In this document: piece by piece, positions 19,084 to 28,204 of the stretch
Numbering within the stretch: position 1 is the first letter of the stretch
How the letters are laid out: every line of letters starts with the position of its first letter
Assembly (NCBI RefSeq): GCF_020181655.1
Contig: NZ_CP084032.1
Location: forward strand, 2,542,001-2,606,000
Length of the DNA: 64,000 nucleotides
Source: Pectobacterium colocasium
GTDB lineage: Bacteria > Pseudomonadota > Gammaproteobacteria > Enterobacterales > Enterobacteriaceae
Direction: 5' to 3'
The notes under the pieces: generated by a model
What the model was told of the DNA's origin: nothing
What the model saw: only the letters and a program-made list of their open reading frames with translations
Databases searched by the model: none
Made by a program: the position numbers and the translations under genes

Positions 19084-20373
19084 TTACAACGTGATGGATA
19101 GCCGCAGCGCCAGTGCAGCCAACGTGACAAACAGCACAGGCAGCGTCATGACAATCCCAGTGCGGAAATAGTATCCCCAACTGATCGTCATGTTTTTCTG
19201 TGATAACACATGCAACCAAAGCAGTGTCGCCAGGCTACCAATAGGGGTGATTTTGGGGCCCAAATCGCAACCAATGACGTTGGCATAAATCATCGCGTCT
19301 TTGACAACACCGGATGCCGTGCTGCCGTCGATGGATAAGGCGCCAATCAACACGGTGGGCATATTGTTCATGATTGAGGAAAGCAGTGCGGTCATAAAGC
19401 CCGTGCCCAGTGTGGCAGTCCACAGCCCTTTCTCCGCAAACAGATTCAGAATGCTGGAAAGATATTCCGTTAACCCCGCGTTACGCAGGCCATAGACCAC
19501 TAAATACATACCGAGCGAGAAGATTACGATCTGCCACGGCGCGCCACGCAGTACCTTACCCGTATTGATGGCATGACCTTTTTTTGCCACTGCAAGCAGA
19601 ATAGCGGCGCCCACGGCCGCAATGGCGCTGACGGGAATACCCAACGGTTCAAGGACGAAGAATCCTGTAAGCAGAAGCACTAAAACAATCCACCCTGCTC
19701 TGAACGTTGCCAGGTCTTTAATGGCGCTAGCGGGTGCTTTCAGCCGCGATACATCATAGGTTGCGGGGATATCCTTGCGAAAGAATAAATGCAGCATAAC
19801 CAGCGTCGCGAGAATCGCTGCGATATCGACAGGTACCATGACCGAGGCATATTCAGTAAAACCGAGGCTGAAAAAATCGGCAGACACAATATTAACCAAA
19901 TTAGACACAATGAGCGGCAGGCTAGCCGTGTCGGCAATAAATCCGGCAGCCATAACAAACGCCAACGTCGTGCCTTTACTGAAGCCCAGTGCCAATAACA
20001 TAGCAATCACAATCGGCGTGAGGATGAGCGCCGCGCCATCGTTGGCAAACAACGCAGAAACAGCCGCTCCCAACAAGACAATCCAGGTAAACAGCAGACG
20101 CCCGCGTCCGTTTCCCCATCGGGATACGTGCAGTGCCGCCCATTCGAAAAAACCCGATTCATCGAGCAATAGGCTGATAATAATCACCGCAATAAACGTC
20201 GCCGTCGCGTTCCAGACGATATCCCAGACAATCGGAATATCACTGAGATGAATAACCCCGCTAAGCAGCGCGAATATTGCACCGATACTGGCACTCCAAC
20301 CGATACCCAGGCCTCTGGGTTGCCAGATCACAAAGATCAACGTCAGCAAAAATATTATCCCTGCCAGTAGCAT
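19084..20373 (-). CDS. arsB: Arsenite/antimonite efflux pump ArsB
   Basis: A 429-residue multi-span inner-membrane arsenite exporter. The sequence is almost that of E. coli ArsB ([69 protein letters not shown]). The ATG at 20373 (MLLAGII) gives exactly the family length; a GTG five codons upstream is possible but not needed. It follows arsR by 45 bp, and the spacer repeats an ACATATGT motif also found in the arsR operator. Confidence 0.96.
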   Translation of the reverse strand: MLLAGIIFLLTLIFVIWQPRGLGIGWSASIGAIFALLSGVIHLSDIPIVWDIVWNATATFIAVIIISLLLDESGFFEWAALHVSRWGNGRGRLLFTWIVLLGAAVSALFANDGAALILTPIVIAMLLALGFSKGTTLAFVMAAGFIADTASLPLIVSNLVNIVSADFFSLGFTEYASVMVPVDIAAILATLVMLHLFFRKDIPATYDVSRLKAPASAIKDLATFRAGWIVLVLLLTGFFVLEPLGIPVSAIAAVGAAILLAVAKKGHAINTGKVLRGAPWQIVIFSLGMYLVVYGLRNAGLTEYLSSILNLFAEKGLWTATLGTGFMTALLSSIMNNMPTVLIGALSIDGSTASGVVKDAMIYANVIGCDLGPKITPIGSLATLLWLHVLSQKNMTISWGYYFRTGIVMTLPVLFVTLAALALRLSITL

Positions 20374-20418
20374 ACTTAGCCCAATCACATATGTATAAAT
20401 GAATGTGTTTTTTTATCT

Positions 20419-20739
20419 TCAGCATGAAGAAGAAACGGATGTAGCCAGACACAGGCGCACGTCATCACGCAGGCATTGCCATGCGGTATGAATCGTTTCT
20501 GCGGCCCAGGCAGGCATGTGTGGAGACAATCGATAATGAATCCATTTCCCTTCTCGGCGATCAAGAACTAAACCTGACTCACGCAATATCCCCATATGAC
20601 GGGAAATTTTAGGTTGAGACTCCGTGGTGGCCGCGCAGATATCACAGACGCACAATTCTCCCGCTTCTCTGAGCAGCAGGATGATGGATAGCCGAGTTTC
20701 ATCGGAAAGGATTTTGAAAAGTTGGACGGGCTGTAGCAT
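20419..20739 (-). CDS. arsR: Arsenite-responsive repressor ArsR
   Basis: A 106-residue ArsR/SmtB winged-helix repressor. The arsenite-binding cysteines are in ELCVCDIC, just before the recognition helix (SQPKISRHMGILRESGLVLDRREGKW). It is first in arsRBC and should repress its own operon at the dyad upstream until arsenite or antimonite binds. It is slightly shorter than E. coli ArsR (117), lacking part of the variable C-terminus. Confidence 0.95.
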   Translation of the reverse strand: MLQPVQLFKILSDETRLSIILLLREAGELCVCDICAATTESQPKISRHMGILRESGLVLDRREGKWIHYRLSPHMPAWAAETIHTAWQCLRDDVRLCLATSVSSSC

Positions 20740-20760
20740 CTTGGGTTCTCAATACACTCA

Positions 20761-20792
20761 GTTAACACATATGATAAATCACATATGTTAAC
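20761..20792. promoter_or_regulatory. Likely ArsR operator
   Basis: A 32-bp inverted repeat with GTTAACA at the left end and TGTTAAC at the right, each followed inward by ATATG/CATAT. It starts 22 bp ahead of arsR, where ArsR dimers normally bind. Confidence 0.65.
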
Positions 20793-20886
20793 TTTAAAAC
20801 CGCCCAATGCAAAATACGATCAGATAAGGCAAAGCAAGAATGACGCAGTGATTTGACAACAGTAGAGCCACTGCGTCCTTACATGA

Positions 20887-21336
20887 TTACTCAAGCGATA
20901 ATCGTTCAGCATACGGACTGCTATAAACCTGAACCATCACGCTTTTATCCGTATCAAACGTCGCCACCGTCACAACGTCATGAGTGCCGGCCGTTCGCCA
21001 GCATTCAGCCTCAACATCGCAACGTTTCTGCTTCTCATAACCTATCGACGTCAAATAGGTGTGAACCTTGCCAGTATCGTCAGTGCCATAGAAGTTCACC
21101 GTCCATACTTTAGCTTCCGGGCCCGTTACGTTCGAAAAATTGAAGTCATAGTGGTTTGTAATGCGCGGCATGTTTTTCAAAATATCCGGGGTATAGAACG
21201 CATATTCCCTTTTATCCTGCTCGGTAGAGTGCGCGCTGCTGGCAAAATTCATGTTGATATACGGCCATATCGTACCGATCACAGTAGCAACACCAATGAT
21301 GCCGATCGCTGCAAAAAACTTCAGCGATTTACTCAT
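20887..21336 (-). CDS. Hypothetical membrane-anchored or exported protein, 149 aa
   Basis: I do not recognise the family. An N-terminal hydrophobic segment (about 5-28, FFAAIGIIGVATVIGTIWPYI) would anchor or export it. The rest is a soluble domain with two cysteines (CDVEAECW) and a strand-rich C-terminus. Its ATG overlaps the stop of the upstream gene (ATGA), which indicates translational coupling with the frameshifted small gene at 21333-21625. It probably works with that partner, perhaps as effector/immunity-like pair, but nothing shows this directly. Confidence 0.6.
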   Translation of the reverse strand: MSKSLKFFAAIGIIGVATVIGTIWPYINMNFASSAHSTEQDKREYAFYTPDILKNMPRITNHYDFNFSNVTGPEAKVWTVNFYGTDDTGKVHTYLTSIGYEKQKRCDVEAECWRTAGTHDVVTVATFDTDKSVMVQVYSSPYAERLSLE

Positions 21337-21625
21337 AGCCCTAGTGTCCTATTTTTTGCTGAGTCGATAAAAGATCCATCTCGGCTAGCGACACCTACAT
21401 TTCCAGATTCGAAGTCGTTGTAGGGAGTGACCATTTGCATAAATGGCGGTAAAACTCCCCTATACGGTCTGGCGTTATTGGGAAATCGTTCAGGATCGGG
21501 GAAAAGGAGTGGTGTGAATCTATCGTTTTTGAAAGAACCGATCTTACCGTAATAATCCCATCGTTTAAGTGCTTCTTCGAAGCAGCGGCTTTAGTGCCAT
21601 CCAGTATTTCGTAGCGTTTACTCAT
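21333..21625 (-). pseudogene. Small gene (about 97 aa) with a 1-nt frameshift near its start
   Basis: From a strong ribosome site (GGAAGGAG) and ATG at 21625, the first codons read MSKRYEILDGTK. A natural-looking protein then continues only in another frame: EEALKRWDYYGKIGSF, TPLLFPDPERFPNNARPYRG, MQMVTPYNDFESGN, ending at a TGA that overlaps the next gene's ATG by 4 bp. Adding one A to the AAA run at 21590-21592 joins the two frames. The frame that follows the ATG without correction gives an unrelated 76-residue product. The coupling overlap shows which frame was ancestral. It may be a true mutation, a slippage site or a base-calling error. Family not recognised. Confidence 0.55.
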
Positions 21626-21743
21626 CCTTAAGTCTCCTTCCCTTTTTAACTGAAGATAAACAATGCATTATCTGTTTAAGCGGTATTGTACACAACTTGC
21701 TCGTTTGGCCTGAAACTTTTGTACCCATGGCATGAAGCTAAAA

Positions 21744-22442
21744 TTAAATCGCGACCAATCCTCGCACGCCGTCCTGTTCCATCGTTTCACCTCGTCCGCG
21801 CTGGATGATTTCCCCGCGTGACATCACCAGATAGCTGTCCGCCAGCTCGGCGGCGAAGTCGTAAAACTGCTCGACCAGCAGAATCGCCATGTCTCCACGC
21901 TGCGCCAGTTGGCGAATCACCGCGCCAATCTCTTTGATCACCGACGGCTGTATGCCTTCTGTCGGCTCATCCAGAATCAACAACTGTGGTTTACAGGCCA
22001 GCGCACGCCCAATGGCTAATTGCTGCTGTTGCCCGCCGGACAAATCGCCGCCGCGCCGCTGTTTCATCTCATCCAGCACCGGAAAAAGCTGGTAGATCTC
22101 ATCCGGCACCTGCCGCGCCTGTTTACCGGGAAAGCGCGACAGCCCCATCAGCAGGTTTTCTTCTACCGTCAGACGAGGAAAAATTTCCCGCCCTTGCGGT
22201 ACATAGGCAATGCCAGCCTGCACACGCTGGTAAGGTTTACGCGTATTGATCGCTTCGCCCTGCCAGCGAATCGTGCCGGATTTCGCCGGAATCAGGCCCA
22301 TCAGGCATTTCAGCAGCGTGGTTTTCCCCACACCGTTACGCCCTAACAGGCAGGTAATTTCGCCGGCTTTGACCTCAAAGGACAGGCCGCGCAGGATGTG
22401 GCTGCCGCCGTAGTATTGATTCAGTTCAGCAATCTCTAACAT
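21744..22442 (-). CDS. urtE: Urea ABC transporter ATP-binding protein UrtE
   Basis: A 232-residue ATPase of the LivF type. Walker A LGRNGVGKTT, signature LSGGQQQQ, Walker B LLILDEPTEGIQP. N-terminus MLEIAELNQYYGGSHILRGL is typical of UrtE, and the ATG at 22442 lies just past the urtD stop (TAACATG). It is the last gene of the urea operon and pairs with UrtD to power UrtBC. Confidence 0.93.
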   Translation of the reverse strand: MLEIAELNQYYGGSHILRGLSFEVKAGEITCLLGRNGVGKTTLLKCLMGLIPAKSGTIRWQGEAINTRKPYQRVQAGIAYVPQGREIFPRLTVEENLLMGLSRFPGKQARQVPDEIYQLFPVLDEMKQRRGGDLSGGQQQQLAIGRALACKPQLLILDEPTEGIQPSVIKEIGAVIRQLAQRGDMAILLVEQFYDFAAELADSYLVMSRGEIIQRGRGETMEQDGVRGLVAI

Positions 22443-22443
22443 G

Positions 22444-23316
22444 TTAGCGCCCCAGATAAACGTCAATCACCTGCTCATTCGCCTGCACCTCGCGCAACGA
22501 CCCTTCCGCCAGCACCTGCCCCTGATGCAGCACGGTGACACGATCGGCAATGCTCTCGACAAAACCCATATCGTGCTCCACCACCATCAACGAGTGTTTA
22601 CCCGCCAGACTGCGGAACAGTTCGGCGGTGTACGCCGTTTCTGCGTCGGTCATCCCCGCCGCAGGTTCATCGAGCAGCAGCAGATGGGGTTCCTGTACCA
22701 GCAGCATGCCGATCTCCAGAAACTGTTTTTGCCCGTGCGACAGCAGCCCTGCGGGTCGCTGCCGTTCATGACCGAGTCGCAGTAGCGCCAGCGTCTCGTC
22801 AATCCGGTCACGTTGCTCGCTGTTTAGTTTAGCACGCAGACTCGCCCACACCGATTTGTCGGTTTTCAGCGCAATATCGAGGTTTTCAAATACCGTCAGC
22901 GCTTCAAACACCGTCGGTTTTTGGAATTTCCGCCCAATTCCCGCGCGGGCTATTTCTACCGGAGATAGCATCGTCAGGTCGGTGTACTGATCGTAAAACG
23001 CGTTGCCGTTGTCGGGTCGCGTTTTACCGGTGATGACATCCATCAGCGTGGTTTTTCCCGCGCCGTTGGGGCCGATGATGCAACGCAGCTCTCCCACGCC
23101 AATCTGCAACGACAGATCGGTGAGCGCCCGGAAACCGTCAAAGCTCACGTTAATCTTGTCGAGTTGCAGCACCGGATCGGTCTGGTGCCGATGGCGATCC
23201 GACGGGTGCGGCTGTGCAAACATGGGTTGTTCAAACATGGATTGTGTAAACATCGGTTGAGCGGTAACCGTGCGCGCAGGCTCGGAGATAGATGGCACAG
23301 ATAAAGGCTCAGTCAT
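22444..23316 (-). CDS. urtD: Urea ABC transporter ATP-binding protein UrtD
   Basis: A 290-residue LivG-type ATPase. Walker A GPNGAGKTT, signature LSHGQKQ, Walker B LLLLDEPAAGM, then VVEHDMGFV. About 45 N-terminal residues are an unusual addition: a low-complexity stretch in which the unit xxxQPMF repeats (QPMFTQSMFEQPMFAQPH), encoded by imperfect 15-18-bp tandem repeats at about 23215-23265. The core begins at PVLQLDKINVSFDGF. It overlaps urtC by 8 bp. Confidence 0.93.
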   Translation of the reverse strand: MTEPLSVPSISEPARTVTAQPMFTQSMFEQPMFAQPHPSDRHRHQTDPVLQLDKINVSFDGFRALTDLSLQIGVGELRCIIGPNGAGKTTLMDVITGKTRPDNGNAFYDQYTDLTMLSPVEIARAGIGRKFQKPTVFEALTVFENLDIALKTDKSVWASLRAKLNSEQRDRIDETLALLRLGHERQRPAGLLSHGQKQFLEIGMLLVQEPHLLLLDEPAAGMTDAETAYTAELFRSLAGKHSLMVVEHDMGFVESIADRVTVLHQGQVLAEGSLREVQANEQVIDVYLGR

Positions 23317-24397
23317 GTTTTTTCCTCGTCAGCAAGCCAATCACGCCACGCGGCAAAAACAGCGTGACGAGAATAAACATCAGTCCCAAAAAGAACAGCC
23401 AGTATTCAGGGAAGGCCACGGTAAACCAACTTTTCGCCCCGTTGACGATACCCGCGCCAAGTAGCGGCCCGATCAGCGTTCCACGCCCACCCAGCGCCAC
23501 CCAAATAGCCGCTTCGATGGAGTTGGTCGGCGACATTTCGCCAGGATTGATAATGCCGACCTGCGGCACATACAGCGCCCCCGCTAGCCCGCACAGCACG
23601 GCGGAAAGTGTCCAGACAAACAGCTTGAAGCCTTTCGGATCGTAGCCGCAGAACATCAGACGATTTTCCGCATCACGCACCGCCGTTAGCACACGGCCAA
23701 ATTTACTGCGCGCCAACACAAAGCCCACCAACAGGCTGGCCATTAACAACAGTACGGTGGCGACAAACAGCCCGATGCGCGTCCCCGTCGCTGTAATAGG
23801 GAAACCGAGCAGCGTGGTAAAACCGGTAAATCCGTTATTACCACCAAAACCGGTTTCGTTACGGAAGAACAGCAGCATGCCCGCGTAGGTCAGCGCCTGC
23901 GTCATGATCGAGAAATACACGCCCTTAATTTTGGAGCGGAACGCAAACCAGCCGAAGACAAAAGCCAGCACGCCCGGCACCAGTACAATCAGGCACAGCG
24001 CCCAGGCGAAATACTGGGTTCCCGCCCAGAACCACGGCAGTTCCGTCCACGACAGAAAGGACATAAACGCAGGCATTCCTTCACCCGCAGCCTGTCGCAT
24101 CAGGTACATGCCCATCGCGTAACCACCCAGCGCGAAAAACATGCCGTGACCGAGCGACAGCAGCCCGGCGTAGCCCCACACCAGATCCAGCGCGACGGCA
24201 ACAATCGCATAGCACAGAATTTTGCCGATCAGCGTCAGCGTATAGGTCGAGATCGCTAGCGGATTTTCTGCGGGTAACAGTGCGAGAAACGGCAGGATCA
24301 GCAAAGTCAGGAAAGCGATCGAACCGAGGCCAAACATCAGTCGCGGCGCGCGCTGCGTCAGGGTTATCGTCATGGGTTGCGTAATAGGTTGCGTCAT
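23309..24397 (-). CDS. urtC: Urea ABC transporter permease UrtC
   Basis: A 362-residue LivM-type permease with about nine or ten membrane spans. GYAGLLSLGHGMFFALGGYAMG and VQFxxFRSKIKGVYFSIMTQALTYAG-like segments are diagnostic of the branched-chain/urea permease family. It overlaps urtB by one base (TGATG). Confidence 0.93.
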   Translation of the reverse strand: MTQPITQPMTITLTQRAPRLMFGLGSIAFLTLLILPFLALLPAENPLAISTYTLTLIGKILCYAIVAVALDLVWGYAGLLSLGHGMFFALGGYAMGMYLMRQAAGEGMPAFMSFLSWTELPWFWAGTQYFAWALCLIVLVPGVLAFVFGWFAFRSKIKGVYFSIMTQALTYAGMLLFFRNETGFGGNNGFTGFTTLLGFPITATGTRIGLFVATVLLLMASLLVGFVLARSKFGRVLTAVRDAENRLMFCGYDPKGFKLFVWTLSAVLCGLAGALYVPQVGIINPGEMSPTNSIEAAIWVALGGRGTLIGPLLGAGIVNGAKSWFTVAFPEYWLFFLGLMFILVTLFLPRGVIGLLTRKKHD

Positions 24398-25971
24398 CAG
24401 TCAATCACCCGTCCTTTGAATGCAAACAGCCCCTGTGGCCGCTTCTGAATAAACAGTACGATCAGCACCAAAATGACAATTTTGCCCAGCACGGCGCCGA
24501 TCTGCGGCTCCAGCACTTTGTTGAGAATGCCGAGGCTGAATGCAGCCACCACCGTTCCGGCAAGCTGCCCGACGCCACCCAGCACCACAACAAGGAATGA
24601 ATCGATGATGTAGCCCTGTCCCAGTTCCGGCCCGACGTTGCCTAGCTGCGACAACGCCACACCGCCCAGCCCGGCGATACCGGATCCCAACCCAAAGGCC
24701 AGCATATCGACGCGTCCGGTCGGCACACCGCAGCAGTCCGCCATCGCCCGATTTTGCGTCACCGCACGGACATTCATGCCGAGGCGAGTTTTATTGAGCA
24801 ATAGCCAGGTGAGCAGCAGCACACCGAGGACAAACAGGATCACCGCGATGCGGTTATACGGCAGCACCAGATTCGGCAACAGACGCAAGCCACCGGACAG
24901 CCACGCGGGGTTCGCCACTTCCAGATTTTGCGTACCGAACAGCATCCGCACCAGTTGAATCAGCATCAGGCTAATCCCCCAGGTCGCCAGCAGCGTTTCC
25001 AGCGGTCGGCCATACAGATGACGGATCACCGTACGTTCCAGCGCCATACCGACGCCAGCCGTAATGAAGAAGGCGACAGGCAACGCCAGCAGCGGATAGT
25101 ACGCCAGCCAGTCGGGGGCAAACTGCTGGCACAGCGACTGCACCAGCCAGGTTGCGTATGCTCCCAACATCAGCATTTCGCCGTGCGCCATGTTGATGAC
25201 GCCCAACAGCCCATACGTGATCGCCAGCCCCAGCGCCGCCAGCAGCAAAATAGAACCGAGTGACAGTCCGGTGAATGCTTGCCCCAGCAGATCGCCGACG
25301 ATCAAACTTTGCTTAATCTGATCCAAACTTTCCTGCGCCGCCGCACGCACGCCGGTATCCGGCTCGTTTTGCGCCTGTGTCAACGGCTGTAAGCGTGCCT
25401 GCATTTGTGGATCGCCGGTCTGCCCTAAGCGTTTGACCGCCTCCAGACGTATCAACGGATTGGGATCGCTTAACTGCCGGGTCGCAATCGCGGTATTCAG
25501 CGCATCGTGCACTTGCGCATCTTTTTCTACCTCAAGTCGCTGCACCAACAGCGGCAATTGGTCCGCACTGCTCTCGCTTTGCAACTGCCGTACGGCATTC
25601 AGACGCGTTGCGGCATCGTCGCTAACGAGCTGATGTGAGGCCAGCGCGGTGGCAATTAGCGCACGCAGGCGGTTATTCATAAACAGCTTTTTGGTCGCGC
25701 CAACCGGCTCCGCGTGTCCTTCCAGCGGCGTTAACGTCCCCTGCACATCCCTAAATGGCTGTTGGTCCTGATCGAGCACCACGGATTCATCGCGCAGTGC
25801 CTGTAACAGCGGTAAACGGGCGGGATCCGGCGCAACGGCCCATTGTTGCAACAGTTCGGCCTGCTGCGTGCGGTTGGCCGCGGCGAAATCAGCCGCCGAC
25901 CCGGCCTGTGCCAGCAGAGGAAGCATCAGACACAGCGACAGCACAAACGTAGATAATCGACAGCTCATCAT
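24397..25971 (-). CDS. urtB: Urea ABC transporter permease UrtB
   Basis: A 524-residue LivH-type permease. It has a signal peptide (MSCRLSTFVLSLCLMLPLLAQAGSA), then a periplasmic alpha-helical HEAT-like region (about 30-225) and a C-terminal permease domain (GLLGVINMAHGEMLMLGAYATW, NKTRLGMNVRAVTQNRAMA). The N-terminal extension is usual in proteobacterial UrtB. The start is either of two adjacent ATGs (25971/25968); an upstream in-frame start would spoil the signal peptide. Confidence 0.9.
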   Translation of the reverse strand: MMSCRLSTFVLSLCLMLPLLAQAGSAADFAAANRTQQAELLQQWAVAPDPARLPLLQALRDESVVLDQDQQPFRDVQGTLTPLEGHAEPVGATKKLFMNNRLRALIATALASHQLVSDDAATRLNAVRQLQSESSADQLPLLVQRLEVEKDAQVHDALNTAIATRQLSDPNPLIRLEAVKRLGQTGDPQMQARLQPLTQAQNEPDTGVRAAAQESLDQIKQSLIVGDLLGQAFTGLSLGSILLLAALGLAITYGLLGVINMAHGEMLMLGAYATWLVQSLCQQFAPDWLAYYPLLALPVAFFITAGVGMALERTVIRHLYGRPLETLLATWGISLMLIQLVRMLFGTQNLEVANPAWLSGGLRLLPNLVLPYNRIAVILFVLGVLLLTWLLLNKTRLGMNVRAVTQNRAMADCCGVPTGRVDMLAFGLGSGIAGLGGVALSQLGNVGPELGQGYIIDSFLVVVLGGVGQLAGTVVAAFSLGILNKVLEPQIGAVLGKIVILVLIVLFIQKRPQGLFAFKGRVID

Positions 25972-26037
25972 CGCAATGTCCGCCATATAAGAGAGAGAAT
26001 ATCCCGTCCGGTATGCTGGACGGGGGAAAGATGACGC

Positions 26038-27306
26038 TTACTGTGCGGCTTTGATTGGATGATCGGGTTTCTTATCGTTACCGGCGATGTACGGGCTCCA
26101 CGGCTGCGCGCGAACCGGTTTATCCGTTTGCCAGACCACGTTGAACTGACCGTTTTCCTCAATCTCGCCAATCATCACCGGCTTGTGCAGATGGTGGTTG
26201 GTCTTGTCCATCGTCAGCGTAAAACCATCCGGTGCGGCAAAAGTCTGACCGGCCATCGCGGCGCGGACTTTATCCACGTCTGTCGTACCCGCTTTCTCTA
26301 CCGCCTGCGCCCACATATGAATGCCTACATAAGTGGCTTCCATCGGATCGTTAGTCACCACCGTGCCTGCGTTCGGCAGATTTTTCGCTTTGGCATAGGC
26401 TTTGTAGGCTTCGACGAAGTCGGCATTGGTTGGATTATCGACCGATTCAAAGTAGTTCCACGCGGCTAAATGGCCGACCAGCGGCTTGGTGTCGATCCCG
26501 CGCAGTTCTTCTTCACCGACCGAGAACGCGACAACCGGCACATCCGTCGCTTTGATTCCCTGATTTGCCAGCTCTTTATAGAACGGCACGTTGGAGTCAC
26601 CGTTGATGGTGGACACCACCGCCGTCTTGCCGCCCGTCGAGAACTTCTTAATATTGGCAACAATGGTCTGGTAATCGCTGTGACCAAACGGCGTATAAAC
26701 TTCCTCAATATCTTTGTCCTGCACGCCTTTGGAATGCAGGAAGGCGCGCAAAATCTTATTGGTGGTACGCGGATACACATAGTCGGTACCCAGCAGGAAG
26801 AAGCGTTTCGCCGCCCCGCCGTCTTCGCTCATCAGGTATTCCACCGCAGGAATCGCCTGCTGATTCGGTGCGGCGCCGGTGTAGAACACGTTCGGCGACA
26901 TCTCTTCACCTTCATACTGCACCGGGTAGAACAGCAATCCGTTCAGTTCCTCAAACACCGGCAGAACCGATTTACGTGACACCGATGTCCAGCAGCCGAA
27001 CACCACCGCTGCTTTATCCTGCGTCAGCAGCTGGCGGGCTTTTTCGGCAAACAGCGGCCAGTTTGATGCCGGATCGACCACCACCGGTTCCAGTTTTTTA
27101 CCCAACACGCCGCCTTTGGCGTTGATTTCATCAATGGTCATCAGCGCCACATCCTTCAGCGGCGTTTCCGAAATCGCCATCGTGCCGGACAGTGAATGCA
27201 TAATGCCGACTTTGATGGTGTCCGCCGCCTGCACGCTCCAGGTCAACCCCATGCCAACCACCGTCGCAGAAAGCGCAAAAACTTTTAGCAATGAACGTCT
27301 TTTCAT
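26038..27306 (-). CDS. urtA: Urea ABC transporter substrate-binding protein UrtA
   Basis: A 422-residue periplasmic urea-binding protein. Signal peptide MKRRSLLKVFALSATVVGMG...VQAAD. Typical UrtA stretches: IKVGIMHSLSGTMAISETPLKD, VVFGCWTSVSRKSVLPVFEE, LLFYPVQYEGEEMSPNVFYTGAAPNQQ. Its ATG overlaps the end of the GntR gene by 4 bp. It captures urea for UrtBCDE; the urea is then degraded by the carboxylase and hydrolase encoded upstream in the same operon. Confidence 0.94.
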   Translation of the reverse strand: MKRRSLLKVFALSATVVGMGLTWSVQAADTIKVGIMHSLSGTMAISETPLKDVALMTIDEINAKGGVLGKKLEPVVVDPASNWPLFAEKARQLLTQDKAAVVFGCWTSVSRKSVLPVFEELNGLLFYPVQYEGEEMSPNVFYTGAAPNQQAIPAVEYLMSEDGGAAKRFFLLGTDYVYPRTTNKILRAFLHSKGVQDKDIEEVYTPFGHSDYQTIVANIKKFSTGGKTAVVSTINGDSNVPFYKELANQGIKATDVPVVAFSVGEEELRGIDTKPLVGHLAAWNYFESVDNPTNADFVEAYKAYAKAKNLPNAGTVVTNDPMEATYVGIHMWAQAVEKAGTTDVDKVRAAMAGQTFAAPDGFTLTMDKTNHHLHKPVMIGEIEENGQFNVVWQTDKPVRAQPWSPYIAGNDKKPDHPIKAAQ

Positions 27307-28121
27307 TTATTAGCCCTTAAGTCGTGTTGAGTGAGAATGGAATCGTGTGATGCATCAGATGAAATGCCTTCCGTTGAAACAGATGGCATTGAAACGGATG
27401 ACATTGAAACGGATTGCGGTGAAGCAGATTGAGGCCGCGCCTGCTGTAGCATGTGCAGGGTGATCTTCCTGACTTCGGCCTTACTGACGGCAATGTGGTC
27501 GGTCAGAATGCGCTGCGCCTCCTCGGTGTGTTGCTGTAGTATCGCCAGCAGAATGCGGGCGTGCTCTTTATAGGTCGCGTCGATACGATCCTCGCGGGTA
27601 AAATCGAGACGCCGAATAATGCGAATTTTCTCCGTCAGCTCGCCGTGAACCCGCGCCATTTCGCTATTGCCTGCCGCTGTTACTAGCCCGCGGTGAAACC
27701 CTTCGTCGTAGCGGGAAACGATCTTGCCGTCATCCAGACGCGGTTCTTCAATCCAGAAGCGTTTCAGATCCGTCAATAGCTCGGCACAGCGCCCCGGCGG
27801 CATTCCGCACAGCCGTCGAATGGCTTCACGCTCCAGCACGATGCGGAAGTCATACAGTTCTTCGAAATAGGCGAAATCAAACGGACGAACCTGCCAGCCG
27901 CTGCGGAAATAGACTTCGACATAGCCTTCCCGCTCCAGCCAGAACAGTGCCTGACGCACTGGCGTACGGCTGACCGACATCCGCTCGGCAATTTCATTTT
28001 CACTAAAGCGGTCGCCCGGCATCAGGCGGAAGTCAAAAATGTCGTTTTTCAGTGCTTGATACACCCGCTCTGCCAGCGCTTCCGGGCGATCTTTACTGCT
28101 CTTTTGGGTACCTGCTCGCAT
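27303..28121 (-). CDS. GntR/FCD-family regulator of urea use
   Basis: A 272-residue regulator. N-terminal winged helix (AERVYQALKNDIFDFRLMPGDRFSENEIAERMSVSRTPVRQAL, residues about 17-60), then an FCD effector domain with a metal-type DEGFHRGLVTAAGN. The last 45 residues are a Ser-rich low-complexity tail with SVSM/SVST repeats from short tandem DNA repeats at about 27360-27420. It sits inside the urea operon between carboxylase and urtA, overlapping urtA. I infer autoregulation, with urea or allophanate as possible ligand. A GGTATAC-containing site ahead of the first gene is a candidate operator. Confidence 0.85.
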   Translation of the reverse strand: MRAGTQKSSKDRPEALAERVYQALKNDIFDFRLMPGDRFSENEIAERMSVSRTPVRQALFWLEREGYVEVYFRSGWQVRPFDFAYFEELYDFRIVLEREAIRRLCGMPPGRCAELLTDLKRFWIEEPRLDDGKIVSRYDEGFHRGLVTAAGNSEMARVHGELTEKIRIIRRLDFTREDRIDATYKEHARILLAILQQHTEEAQRILTDHIAVSKAEVRKITLHMLQQARPQSASPQSVSMSSVSMPSVSTEGISSDASHDSILTQHDLRANK

Positions 28122-28204
28122 CGTTTTCTTCGCCTCGCCGTTTATTACCGTTCGTCCGTTTATTCAGGGCATGCTTATTTCAGCCAGCCTTTTTGTCCCA
28201 GTGC

